The position numbers were made by a program, and so were the translations under genes. A stretch of DNA of 64,000 nucleotides from Schistocephalus solidus. Its lineage: Eukaryota > Platyhelminthes > Cestoda > Diphyllobothriidea > Diphyllobothriidae. Positions 45,405 through 55,850 of this stretch are shown in pieces. The notes below the pieces were generated by a model that was not told the DNA's origin, searched no databases, and saw only the letters and a program-made list of their open reading frames with translations. The stretch is from the NCBI GenBank assembly GCA_017591395.1, contig WEDG01000364.1, positions 445,001 to 509,000 on the forward strand. The letters are read 5' to 3'. Position 1 is the stretch's first letter. Each line of letters begins with the position of its first letter.

Positions 45405-46865
45405 CTAGGTCGCCGGGTTGATCTGCAGTTGCTTCAGCGATTTCTTCAAAGTGTCCTTGTAGCGTAGGTTTTGACCTCCCTGCCGGCGAGAACCCGTAGC
45501 GACATCTCCGTAGAAAAACCGTTCGGGTAGTCGCTCGTCGTCCATTCTTACCAGGTGGCCGCTCCATCGCAGTTGCACTTGCGTCAGCATGGCATGGATG
45601 CTGAGGATTCCGGTCCGCTCCAGGACTTCCGTGTCCGGGATCCTGTCTTGCCATCTCAGCTTCAGTATTCTGCGGAGGCAGCTAAGATGAAAGTGATTAA
45701 GCTTCCTGGCTTGGTTCGAGTAGACGGTCCAGGTTTGCGCTCCGTAAAGGAGTGTCGTCAAGACGACGGCCTTGTACATCTTCAGTTTGGTGTTCAGGTG
45801 AATACCGTGGCGATTCCACACGGAGGCCTGCAGCCGGCCGAAGGCCTGACTAGCTTTGGAGATCCGTTGGGCAACCTCTTCATCGATTCTCGTGTAGCGC
45901 GACATCGTGCTTCCTAGATAAGCGAAGGTTTCCACGTTTTTGAGTTGAGCACCGTTGACATTGATTCGAGGAGCATTGTATTCCGCGCTGGGTGGCGGCT
46001 GGTGCATGACAACCGTTTTGGCTGTACTGATTGTTAATCCAAAATCGGCGCAGCCTTCGGCGCAGCCTTCGGCGCAGCCTTCGGCGCAGCCTTCGGCGAA
46101 GAGGTCCATGCTCCTTTGCATGTCATCCTCCGTCACGGTGTAAAGGGCGCAGTCATCCGCGAAGAGCAGGTCATGGACTGTAGTCGTAGACGGGCGCGTT
46201 GGAGCCTGCATACGCCGACTGTTGAGAAGGTGCCCGTCAGTTCTGTAGGCGATGCGGATACCAGGCTGCTCATCACGGTAGGCGTCCATCAGCATAGCCG
46301 AGAACATGAGACTGAAGAGGGTGGGGGCCAGTACGCAGCCCTGCTTCACTCCGTTGGTCACTGCGAATGCTTCGGATACCGTCCCGTTGTCAGTGACGCG
46401 CACCGTCATCCCGTCATGAAGATGACGCACCATGTGCGTGAACCGCTCAGGACAACCAAATTTCTGCATGACTTTCCACAGTCCGTCACGATTCACCGTG
46501 TCAAAGGCTTTCGTTAGATCCACGAAGGTAGTGTATAGGTGAGTTTGCATCTCCTGACACTTCTCTTGTAGCTGGCGGGCGGCAATGATCATAACGGTTG
46601 TTCCGCGGTGTCGGCGGAAGCCACATTGGCTTTCCAGGAGCAGGCCCTGCTCTAGGTGACCGTTAAAACAATTGAGAAGGATACGGGCGAAGATCTTCCC
46701 GGCGATGTTGAGCAACGAGATGCCTCTGTGATTATCACAGAGTTGCCGGTTCCCCTTCGGTTTGTAGAGGTGGATGATGGTCGCGTCTTTGAAATCCTGA
46801 GGAACCTGTCCTTGGCGCCACATCTCCTGGAAGAGTGTTGTGAGTTCTGCCATCAGCCGGGCCCA
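45405..46865 (-). pseudogene. RTE-like LINE copy 3, reverse transcriptase
   Basis: A 482-codon open frame, the least damaged RT of this family here. In order: '[20 protein letters not shown]', '[20 protein letters not shown]', '[20 protein letters not shown]', '[20 protein letters not shown]', '[20 protein letters not shown]', the catalytic '[13 protein letters not shown]', then '[13 protein letters not shown]' and '[20 protein letters not shown]' in the C-terminal domain and '[17 protein letters not shown]' near the end. The endonuclease is missing (truncation at about 46865), so it cannot mobilise itself. A fourfold 12 bp repeat lengthens the thumb region. In RTE-like elements this domain performs target-primed reverse transcription. 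Confidence 0.85.
46047..46095 (-). repeat. Four 12 bp tandem units inside the RT ORF
   Basis: The unit GGCGCAGCCTTC (plus strand) is repeated four times, giving the residues AEGC four times in the RT after 'MDLFAEGC'. Copy 4 at 61.98 kb has a single unit. The expansion keeps frame. Confidence 0.9.
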
Positions 46866-46869
46866 CCGT

Positions 46870-48300
46870 TTTTAGAAAGTTAAACATATCTTTTCTTTTA
46901 GTACGCAATCGAGGGAAGACATAATTTTCTAGTAATTGTGTACAATAGAGATTTTGGCGAGTTTTCCCTGAAAAACTACATTTGAATGTCCGAGGGCATG
47001 AGAACTGAATTTGAAAAATGCATACTCTCAAAGTATTCATTTTTTTACCAAGTACAGTCTTCGCAGTCGGCTGAAAAGTAGCGTTTTAAAAGCCGGTATT
47101 TTAGCGTGAATGAAATATATCAGGGTTATGCTCTACGATAATTAATAGCACCAAACCGCCTAAGTAGTTATTTCTAATCGAAAACATATTTGCAGGATTA
47201 GACACGCGCCACACGTCCGGCTGTGAATCTGAACAATCTGTGCAGCATTCATCCCTTCTATAAAGAATATAATTTCCAATCCACTGTCCCTCATTTTCTC
47301 CTTCTGTCCGGGACGTGGCCTGAGTGTCATAGTGTCTGACCGTAGCTATACCTGCTTCGACAACAGTTTTTCGCCTAGTCATCATCAACAGCTTGCCGCA
47401 GTTTTGACCCAGGTCGACCATGCCGGGACCGGGTGACTTAATAAAAAGGATCCGGTCTGGTCCCGGATCTGCCATCTCAGGCGTAGGGGACACGATTAAT
47501 TCTCAACGGCAAATAAGCCACATAACTGTCTGCGAGGGCTGTGGATTGGGCTGGGCCCTAAGCAGCGACGGGGCGAGAATGTTCACACAACTGAGCCCAC
47601 TCACCAAAAACAGGTATTCACGACAAACGGGTGTTCATGGCCGGAAATTTCCAAAACACCAGCTTACTGAAAAGGCTGGAATAGGCTTACGAGAATGATC
47701 TTTCCTAACCGGAAGGCAATGGAATAAAAAAATAGGTACTGGATTTATTTTGGGCTAGTGCGGTTCCAAGGAGGTTGAAAGTCCTTGAAAGTGTGTGTCT
47801 CTCCAACTGTCAGACATGAAAGTCTTACTTGAAGGTTATTTAGTCTTTTGGTTATTTAGTATAACTCAAATCCGCTTCTCCACTCTGCATACTTCTTATC
47901 ATCTGGTTCATCTAAACGATGAAAGAAATTCACCAAATAGACAGCTGTGTGGTTAGAAAGAAATGATTCTTAAAGGGTCGAATCTCAATGAAGGCTCTCT
48001 AAGAAACAATGCACCACGAAAAGGCAATTCCCTTTCCACCTGGTTTTAACTTCGCTGCTCGAGCAAGAGACTGCTCCGAATACGTAGCGCCCAGCATCAC
48101 ATAATTTTGAAGGCGAAACTTTTGTGAAAAATGTTAGTAGCAAGGGCAGCTCAAAACGGTCGCCAAAATACGCTCTGAATTTTGCGAGACTGGGAAGTGA
48201 TCGGTGATAGTTACTTCAGACGCGATATCATAAACCATTAGGCTCTGCGTCACATTCAAAGCTCCCCACTTGCGCGCTGAAATCCGGGGTCTGGAAGGGG
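46870..48300. other. No gene recognised
   Basis: A 130-codon minus-strand frame (47493-47101) and a 92-codon plus-strand frame (47420-47698) are present; neither resembles a known family. Confidence 0.3.
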
Positions 48301-48305
48301 CAGGA

Positions 48306-48429
48306 AGTGAACCAATCGGTGGGAAGATCGCGTCCTCCACACCTCTGACAGACCTGATTAGTCAGCCAGTGAACCAATCGGTGGGAAGATCGCGTCCTCC
48401 ACACCTCTGACAGACCTGATTGGTCAGCT
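48306..48429 (+). repeat. 62 bp tandem duplication with CCAAT and ATTGG boxes
   Basis: Two units (48306-48367 and 48368-48429) differ at only two positions. Each starts 'agtgaaccaatcggtggg'. The second ends 'gattggtcagct' and the first 'gattagtcagcc'. The units place a CCAAT box and, in the second, an inverted CCAAT at opposite ends. Confidence 0.9.
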
Positions 48430-50444
48430 AGTTTTCAGTCGTTTTTTTTACCCCGTACGAGTCGAAGGAAGGAGCTCGGAGAACAAAGAATGCGACGCGC
48501 GACCACGCAAAAATGCATACGAAGGATGCTAAGTGTAACGGCTTACAAGACTGTCATTCGTTGGACGCGGTCGTACAAACATGGTTAAATGAGATTGCGA
48601 CAGGGTGACTGCGTTGGCAGGAGAAGAACTCGGATCACCGGAACTTGGACTGCCACTCTACCACAAAACTGCAGCACACCCAGTTCACTTCTAATAAGGA
48701 TGTTGTTCAGAAGAAATCTGTAATTACAGTAAGTAGGCGCTCACCGATCGGTTACAGGACTCACTCGTCCCGTTGTGCCTTGGGATGCACTCTCGAGCTC
48801 TGCCAGCAGCCGCAGGACGGCAAATGATATGGGCAGAATGATATTACCGGAATTAATGAACACTTGGTGCTACCGCAAAGCACCGATGCCTTGGTATCGA
48901 AATTTATAGAAAGTTTTAATTTCGAGGAAGACATAAAACTGCGTCCGCATGTGCATACGGGAATATCGGACGGAGGCAAAGGCAGCTGACCTTCAAATCT
49001 GCTGAGAACACATGAAGTGACCTCTGAAATCCAAAAAAACCCCCGCTGCTTGTTACACAACACGTACTATGCAACAGGCAGTCCGATGACCAAAAATTAG
49101 CCTTGGAAGGGTCCATATCTGACTGAACAATTAAGTCATTGCGTTAGCCGGAGACGAAAGGCAACTCGGAGTGCACTGCGAGCTGAATCATGATTGTGTT
49201 GGACGGTTCTTTTGACCTCTCACATCAGGCTCGAATCCTGCGCAAGTCAACTATCACTGAACACCAATTCGTGCGCAAATCACCTTCCGATTGGGGTGAA
49301 AATAGACAACAGACGCTAAGTGGAAATCGGCTGCCACTTAAGGTATATGGACACATCATGCCCTGTCCTGGTCTGAAAGGGTTGAATCCAGCATAACCGT
49401 TGTTACTCATTATCACAATGCAAATTATCTGTCTGGTTAATCGCGCCCTACGGCATTCCAGGTCACAGGAACAAAAACGACGTGTTTTCAACTACTCCCG
49501 CCGAAATACCCATATCAGTAGTTGATCCATAGGGGAGCAAAATAATCGGCGTGGTCAGGGCCTACCTATTAACATTCCCGTACTGTGCGAGCCCTGGCCC
49601 ACAACAGACCCCAAACGTTTAATCTGGCGTTTGAAAAGGTCTTAACCCGTCAATCAGTCTGTTCAACTACATCATTAAATGCATTCTCAGAGGCTGATAA
49701 GCCGCTTGGTGTTTATTCCCTTACCTGTTCAGCTTAGACACACGAGAGATGACCCCCATCTCTAACATCCGCGTGACACCTTGTCCCCCTCGGTAATGGC
49801 TTAACCCGTGCAGTGACCGTAGACAAACAGCGCCCGAGGTACAATCATGCGTTTGTAGTTAAGCCTTGACCTTAGAACATAACCATACCCGGAAAAAGAG
49901 GCATGTGCGATCGCCTGCCATTAAGTTTTACCGGGAAACGTTTGGTCCCGAAAATGATTTAGATATGCACTGACAACTGGACCACTGACGGGAGACTACA
50001 ACAAACGAAAAAGTAGAACAGCCCATTAGGGTGGTAGCTAACAAACTATTTGAACTGGTTGCACACTAAACGGAGCCAATTTTTACCGCAACACGAGGGG
50101 CACTGCGTTAATCTCCCCGTCAACCAACGCCACTGCTCGAATAGATCGAGGAGGAACCGACCTTCGCAGGCGACGACGTCCATCGCGTGCCCCAAGGATT
50201 GAGAACAGCACAGGCGATATGCGCATCTACCACACTTTTTCTACTCACCTCGCTCCGATGACAAGACCTTGCCATGAAGAGCTCGTCTACACGTTCCACG
50301 CACGACCCACCCACCACTAAAGGAACCAGAGCTCCGAATCTCACATGCGTGAGCGACATACAGGCTACATTGTGAAGGAACTAGTACAAATCGACTCTCA
50401 GTCCCTAGAAAGACTGAGATCTGACGTCAATTGACGACCCCTTC
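48430..50444. other. No gene recognised
   Basis: Spacer with short frames. The block 48735-48795 ('cactcgtcccgttgtgcctt') matches the 5' leader of the SINE at 58840-58862. Confidence 0.35.
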
Positions 50445-50620
50445 CATGGCACAACGCTCAGCGCGTCAGATAGATTATAGTGAGGAATGCGCCGTTTTGC
50501 TATGAAGATGCATCCCCAGTGTCATCCGCACCACTTCTCCTGTGTACCAGTCGTCCGTCCGAACCAGCTGATGAGATCTGACACAGTGGCTGAAGCGACT
50601 TGAAAGCCTACGTCTTAAGC
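50445..50620 (-). repeat. RTE-like LINE 3' UTR remnant
   Basis: Contains 'cagcgcgtcagatagattat' followed by 'agtgaggaatgcg' and a diverged 'ccgtccgaaccagctga' block, in the order of the minus-strand 3' UTR copies (cf. 13050-13160). Confidence 0.45.
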
Positions 50621-50772
50621 GTGCCACACGCACATATACGCCAGTAGATATGATATCGAATGAACGCTGTGCTGCCTACTGAACGCGTGCCAGTGCGGCC
50701 CGTGTTGGTGGGGGGTGGGGGCATGATCTGATTGACTAACAGAAACAGTTAAATATTCGCGAATAAACGTGA

Positions 50773-50778
50773 TTTATT
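50773..50778 (-). terminator. Polyadenylation signal for PAP-phosphatase gene
   Basis: AATAAA on the minus strand about 330 bp after the stop codon at 51107. Reasonable 3' UTR length; inferred only from the hexamer. Confidence 0.4.
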
Positions 50779-51106
50779 ATACAACAAAAAGCGAGATAAA
50801 ACGCTTTTTACTGTACAAATGGGCGTCAGAGGGAATGTTATTGTCAAGTGATTTAGAAGCGTAATTAATGGATTAAGAGACCTGCACACACCAAAAATGC
50901 ACTCCGATAAGAACACAGAACGGTGTAAACGGATCAGTGGGTGTCTAGGCGTGCGTGAATAGGCTAGCTTGTGTGTCAGGTTCCAGAGGAGCCACCCGCT
51001 AACATGAAAAACATACATGTATATATATACATATACTGTCAAAATGAAAAAGGGAAATACACGTGCACACACAGACACCAAAGCATGAAATAAAAGCGGA
51101 AAGGAT

Positions 51107-51393
51107 CTAGGTTGACTGCTTTGCACGAAGAAGGGAACGGTACAGATTCCGAACGGTTAAAGCCCAGCGGTGGTAGAGGGCTTGGGTGGCTGCTGCGAAG
51201 ATACCCCCAGCCTCTGCGATGCTAGAATTCGGATGAAGTCGGAGGAAGTGGTGGCGACGACCGTCCATGGTGCGAAAAACGCCACCCGCGGCCTCGAGTA
51301 GGGCAATGGGCGCACAGAGGTCCCACTTGCGGGCACCGGAGGGATGGATGTAGAGGTCAGCCTTACCCTTCAGTAGTTGCATAATTTTATAAC
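51107..51393 (-). CDS. Golgi PAP phosphatase (BPNT2/IMPAD1-like), last exon
   Basis: The acceptor 'ttgccttgccag' precedes 51393; the first two bases finish a Gly codon (G|GT) opened by the previous exon. The exon encodes 'YKIMQLLKGKADLYIHP' and then 'KWDLCAPIALLEAAGG', the C-terminal metal-binding signature of the inositol monophosphatase superfamily (WDxxAxxxLxxxAGG). It ends 'GGIFAAATQALYHRW...' to TAG at 51109-51107. BPNT2 enzymes hydrolyse 3'-phosphoadenosine 5'-phosphate to AMP in the Golgi lumen, relieving product inhibition of sulfotransferases. Cytosolic BPNT1 is the alternative; the GAGYK and KADLYIH wording and the exon at 58.0 kb favour BPNT2. Confidence 0.8.
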
Positions 51394-52174
51394 CTGGCAA
51401 GGCAATACACAATAGGAAATTATAAGGAATGAAAGAAGAAAGGGAGTTGTGCAAGCCCACCAACATCAAAGCTTTCACCTCACGAATATCAAGAGGAGAG
51501 CAGAAATGGAAGTTTTTATTGGTTAAAGGGTTCCAATTTAATTGGAAACTGAGTGCATTCAGTCCATTGCTTACCATCCCAGTGGTGATCGCACAGTACT
51601 CTTATTCTCCAAGAGCCACTCACCTTTGTTTGGTCCAAAAGTACCTTGCTCAAACAAAGACTCAGCGGTGACCCAATTCGAAACTGACAAGCAAGCGAGA
51701 CGGAGTTGAGGACAGTTTTTCTTTAAATGCTAATCAGTGTAGCTTTGTTGGGGCACCTGGCTACACAAAATTTATTTCAAACAGGGTTTGACGGAAACTT
51801 CACTGGTGTCCGGAGAGAGGGATACATGCGAAAGCTGGACGTTTAGTCCACATTATAGTAGAAACCGAATTAGAACAGAGACATGCGGAGCTCTTCTGAT
51901 AACGAGAACAAAGTACTTAAAAATAAGCTATAGAAATTGAAAGAGACGGATATGAAAGTATCCATTCACCACCGCTAATCTTCGGTGCAAGACCACGTTT
52001 GGTGGTGGTAAAAGGTGTTTTACCAGTGGAGATTTTGAAGGAACGGGCGATACAGTTGAAGTTGTGCAGCAAGCCAGCAAATACTATTTACGACCGATGC
52101 TTGTTTTACTGTATTAGCTCCGAATTCAGCCCGCACAGTATAATAAATAGCCGAATAGGAAAATGCGCTATATC

Positions 52175-53150
52175 CTAAAGAGGACTCCACACGTCCATTA
52201 AGGGATTTGCAACATCTTTTGGCAGTTGTTTCGTGCCTGTAAGGCGTTTTAGCACTTTGTCAATAGATGAAATCTGCCCCTTAACAGGGTCCGTGGAAAG
52301 AGGCCTGTATTTAGCGCTAGCTTCTACTAGCGACACCATATTTGAAGTGTGATCTAACTTTTTTAAAATCGCAGTTAAGCCTCCTTTTTCAGCCGGGAGA
52401 ATGACAATGTTTGTGTCACTTTTTAGATCCTTTAATGCTTTCCTTTTTTCAGGTGATAGTGATGAAAAATGATTACGATCTTTTAATGCTTGGACAGTGC
52501 TGTTTCTGATTTTAAACAGTTCATATTTGATGAGGTTTACTGTTGAAAAGATGGATTCTAAGCTCACAAGAAAGTCCAAGTAATTTGAAACAGAATGGTT
52601 GCATTTCATCCCTTTAGAAAGCAAATTGTCTTGAGTTGCTGTAAGAACTCTGGAGGATATATTTACTAACTTTGCTGAATATTGAGGGTTTGTATTAGCT
52701 AACTGAGAGAAAGTCAACCACTTTTTGTCTATAAGTTTCCGTTTTTTGTCGTTCGAGTTCTGATACATGAGTGATCGTTTCGTTTAGAGATTCAATTAAG
52801 TGTAAGGGAAGATTATTACGGCAAAACTGCATATAATGCTCCTTAGCGAATTGGAATTTTCACAGGCGGTAATGGGAATCTGTTATGAACGCCACAAGCA
52901 TACGATGTCTGTAACGATATGCAATTCAATATCCTAGGGTAGATTTTACGGCAGGCTTCACGCGTACATACATTGGTAAAATCTTATTGTTTCGGCATTT
53001 GTGTTGAAATGACAACTTTTCTCGAGTAAAACTATCGCGAATCGCACTTATTTTCCATTGTTTAACTTCAAGCAAAACTCTGCGATCATAATTAATACAT
53101 ATTACTTGGAAGGCAGGCATCCCAAGATGTATAAGAGAAGGTAAATAGGG
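52175..53150 (-). pseudogene. Penelope-like element, N-terminal half (fourth family)
   Basis: The minus strand encodes a PLE N-terminal region. Frame 53156-52926 has 'LSFQHKCRNNKILPMYVRVK'. After a frameshift 'ELERQKTETYRQKVVDFL' is readable near 52.75 kb, and the 197-codon frame 52768-52175 has 'VLTATQDNLLSKGMKCN', 'RKALKDLKSDTNIVILPAEK' and 'SSIDKVLKRLTGTKQLP'. The 'NIVILPAEKGG' block is the conserved start of the PLE RT region. The catalytic palm is missing beyond 52175. It sits in the PAP-phosphatase intron, in the same orientation as the host gene. Confidence 0.75.
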
Positions 53151-53224
53151 GCACAAACCGACAACTACATTACGTACTCAGCTTGTACACCCTAAGGATA
53201 GGGTTGGTCATCTTGATAAAAAAT

Positions 53225-53740
53225 AAGTCATCTATGAGATCCATGCGAGGTCTGTGATACCGTATATTGTGGCCAAACGGGAAAAGCCGCCTCCACACGC
53301 ATTCACGAACATATTATTGTGGTCAAGAGGTGCGACCATTTGTCCCAAGTGGCCATGTACAGCCTTGATACAGGACACACCCTCGCCTGGAGTCTGCCCC
53401 TCCAGAAAAGGCCGAGAGTTACTTGAAGCCAAGTACTCCGATGAGCCATGCATTAATCGGCACATTGAGTTAGATGCCGTGTACAAATACCTCGGGGAAA
53501 AGTGGAAGAGACGAGAGCCAATCAAAATAGACTGATACACACGGCAGCCGCTTATGGGCGCATTCAAAAAAGATCATTGATTTTTTTAAGCACGTTTGAA
53601 ATGTTAACTGTTTTTTTGCACATTTACTCAAGTCTGACGACGACCTGGGGAACTAGCTTCGAAAATTTACCAAATAAGTCTATTATTTTCTCAAAGAACC
53701 TATTTATCTTCTATTATACTTCTTGGGATACCTGCCTTCC
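53225..53740 (+). pseudogene. Inverted PLE 3' part: GIY-YIG domain and 3' UTR
   Basis: Plus-strand endonuclease in two frames: 'CDTVYCGQTGKAASTRIHEH' with 'VAMYSLDTGHTLAW', then 'LEAKYSDEPCINRHIELDAV' ending at 53535. The YCGQT strand replaces the usual YxGQT and the RIHEH helix is intact. The 3' UTR includes a hammerhead-like 'CTGACGACGACCTGGGG...TTCGAAA' (53635-53663). It faces away from the N-terminal half at 52.2-53.15 kb, so again a 3' fragment is inverted at the 5' side of the ORF. Confidence 0.75.
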
Positions 53741-53742
53741 AA

Positions 53743-53744
<2 letters not shown>

Positions 53745-53822
<78 letters not shown>
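53745..53822 (+). repeat. (TA)n microsatellite
   Basis: About 39 uninterrupted TA units, directly following the PLE 3' UTR. It may be a target preference or the element's terminal simple repeat. Confidence 0.95.
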
Positions 53823-53823
<1 letters not shown>

Positions 53824-55670
53824 CAGTAAAAAAGACACCAAGGGAAAAGAGTACCAGGACGCCGATATCTACGAGACGGCTATCTAGACAACGTCATCAG
53901 TAGCCGTCTTCGTACGCGCCAAGCGGCTGGCAACGCTCTAATAGTCTCTAGCATACACAGGAGATGTAGCAGAGGGAAAGCACACTGCCGCAGTGTCTGG
54001 AGGGGGAACGGGAATTGCCATGTACTAATAAAGGACAAAGTGGGCACATGCGAACAATCTGGTGTGGCTTACCACAGATTTCATGCCACAACTGTTACCG
54101 TCATTATACAGGTACGTCCGCAAGAAGACTCACTTCACGAACAGAAATAGGCAATCTAGGAGGGAGACTCTTTGCACGCACAAGGTCGCCGATGGAGGCC
54201 TGGGGAGCCCCAAAGTCAACTCCAGTAATAGCCATATTGATATATTCTGTGTTCACGCACTGCCATCACGTGACCAGACTGGGGACACACACGAACATCA
54301 CAGTTGTGAGACCATGCCTGGTCAGACAGAGAAGTTTTAAGATCTAACTGAGGACACGCAGCCTCCCTTCAGACAACAAAATCTGGCCGTTCCGGTGGTC
54401 GCAAGAAAATGGGATAGCATAATGATAGCTCAAGGTCTATAAAGAAGATTTCGTCCGTAGTGTCGACTGACTTAACATATCGCAAACACCCCTGACGATA
54501 CTATGACAGGGCGATCGCAACTACTGACGTCCCATCTCGACTACTTCTAGCAATAGTCGAAAAAACTTGCGTTACCCTCGATCCGATTCTACTGACCAGT
54601 CCTCGTGTGAAGCTCATGCCAGCTTTTTGCACTTCTCGATGCGTGCATCGGGCAGTCACTTCCTGTGGTATCACCGAAGCCGGTAAGTCACGTTTCAACG
54701 GCAGTCCAATGCAATGGTAGCCCTTCCCGCATTTCTTCATATAACGCGTCGTTCGACTGCCAAGAAACGCTCACTTAAGGTTGAGAAAGTGGCCGCTTAA
54801 AAGTTGGAGTATCTTGAAGGAAGAAATTTAAAATGGTCACTTTTGGCGCGTAGGTAGTCACCAGTCAACTGACGAGGCTAATGCAGGCGACAATTCGACC
54901 GTCACAAGCGATGCATCCATAGTGCCCCACGGCGTAGGCTCAATACCGGGGCTTTGCGAGTGAATTTGTTTCCAGGGAGGCAGACTTGCGCAGCACCTAC
55001 CACAGTCCCTCCTGACCCCTTTCTCCGGCAAGAAAATGCAAAGAGCATAGGTGGGCACGATGGCGGGCAAAACTAAAACGCCCATCTAAGCGTGCCACAC
55101 ACGACCAGGTCACCACAAGTGTCAGGTTTCTAAAGCGATAGTTAAGAGCAGACACGCGTGAAGATGAGATAAAATCCACCTCAAAAAGCGCCTTCGCAGC
55201 CTCTCAGGATTGAGAAGGAAGGAATGATCCCATCAGCTGGGAACCCCTCCCCAAACTACGACGTTTGGCGCGTCGTTATAGGCTGATGTGCCACGCGGCG
55301 GGATCCCCAAGTGTCGGGGTCCTAATTTTCGAAGGTTCGAGCCTTCCAACCAACAAGTGACGGGATTGAGCGCACCTACGGTTGGGACTCGGGCAGGGTT
55401 GGCTGACGATTCATAAACTTGAGTTACCATGTTTGGCCTTTATCACCTGCGATGCGAAAGTGCGCGGTCACATAAAAGCGGCATACAACGACCTATCCTG
55501 ACTACAAGGCGGAAATCATCATTTCTTCTTCAGCAGGATCCAGAGTTGACCGAAACCATTGCGGAGCAAACAACTACGAGCATATAAACTTCAAAGTTTC
55601 ATAAACGAAAAAAACAAAGAGGAGGGTGGGGGAGGAGGAGGAGGGGTAGGTGGCCTGAGAACCGATATAC

Positions 55671-55850
55671 CTGCTCCTCCAGCACGCGTAATTGTAACGA
55701 CAACCGGCGCAAAGGCTGATGTTATGGCCGCCTCCAAATCAGCCGTGGCGTGCGAACGCGAGACGAGGATGCGCAGAGCAGTGGAGCTGAGGGGGTGCAC
55801 GGGAAGGGGTTGTAGGTTGTGAGAAAAATCATTCGGCATCCAGCCCCAGG
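55671..55850 (-). CDS. Golgi PAP phosphatase (BPNT2/IMPAD1-like), central exon
   Basis: Acceptor 'ttacttctcaag' before 55850 and donor CAG|GTATAT after 55671. 180 bp, phase 1 at both ends. Encodes 'WGWMPNDFSHNLQPLPVHPL', 'STALRILVSRSHATADLEA' and 'ITRAGGAG', corresponding to the SRSH and AGGAG blocks before the C-terminal metal site in BPNT2. Joining to 51393 restores AGGAGYK exactly, which confirms the intron. An alternative acceptor (ctcag) at 55787 lies inside the exon but would delete the WGW segment. Confidence 0.8.

Larger units (their letters stand above)
51394..55670 (-). other. PAP-phosphatase intron hosting a Penelope element
   Basis: The intron is bounded by donor CAG|GTATAT at 55671/55670 and acceptor CCAG| at 51394. 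It is 4.3 kb long and carries the PLE remnants at 52.2-53.7 kb and a TA microsatellite. I saw no other gene; frames at 54.0-54.35 and 54.5-54.74 kb are unassigned. Confidence 0.7.

Noticed and set aside
45555..46517. Plus-strand frames of 120-133 codons
   Set aside because: Antisense to the LINE RT at 45.4-46.85 kb, and repeated at 62.0 kb for the same reason.
55786..55787. Acceptor site 'ccctcag' inside the PAP-phosphatase central exon
   Set aside because: Using it would remove the WGW segment and break the phase match with the exon at 58.0 kb; the upstream acceptor at 55850 fits both.
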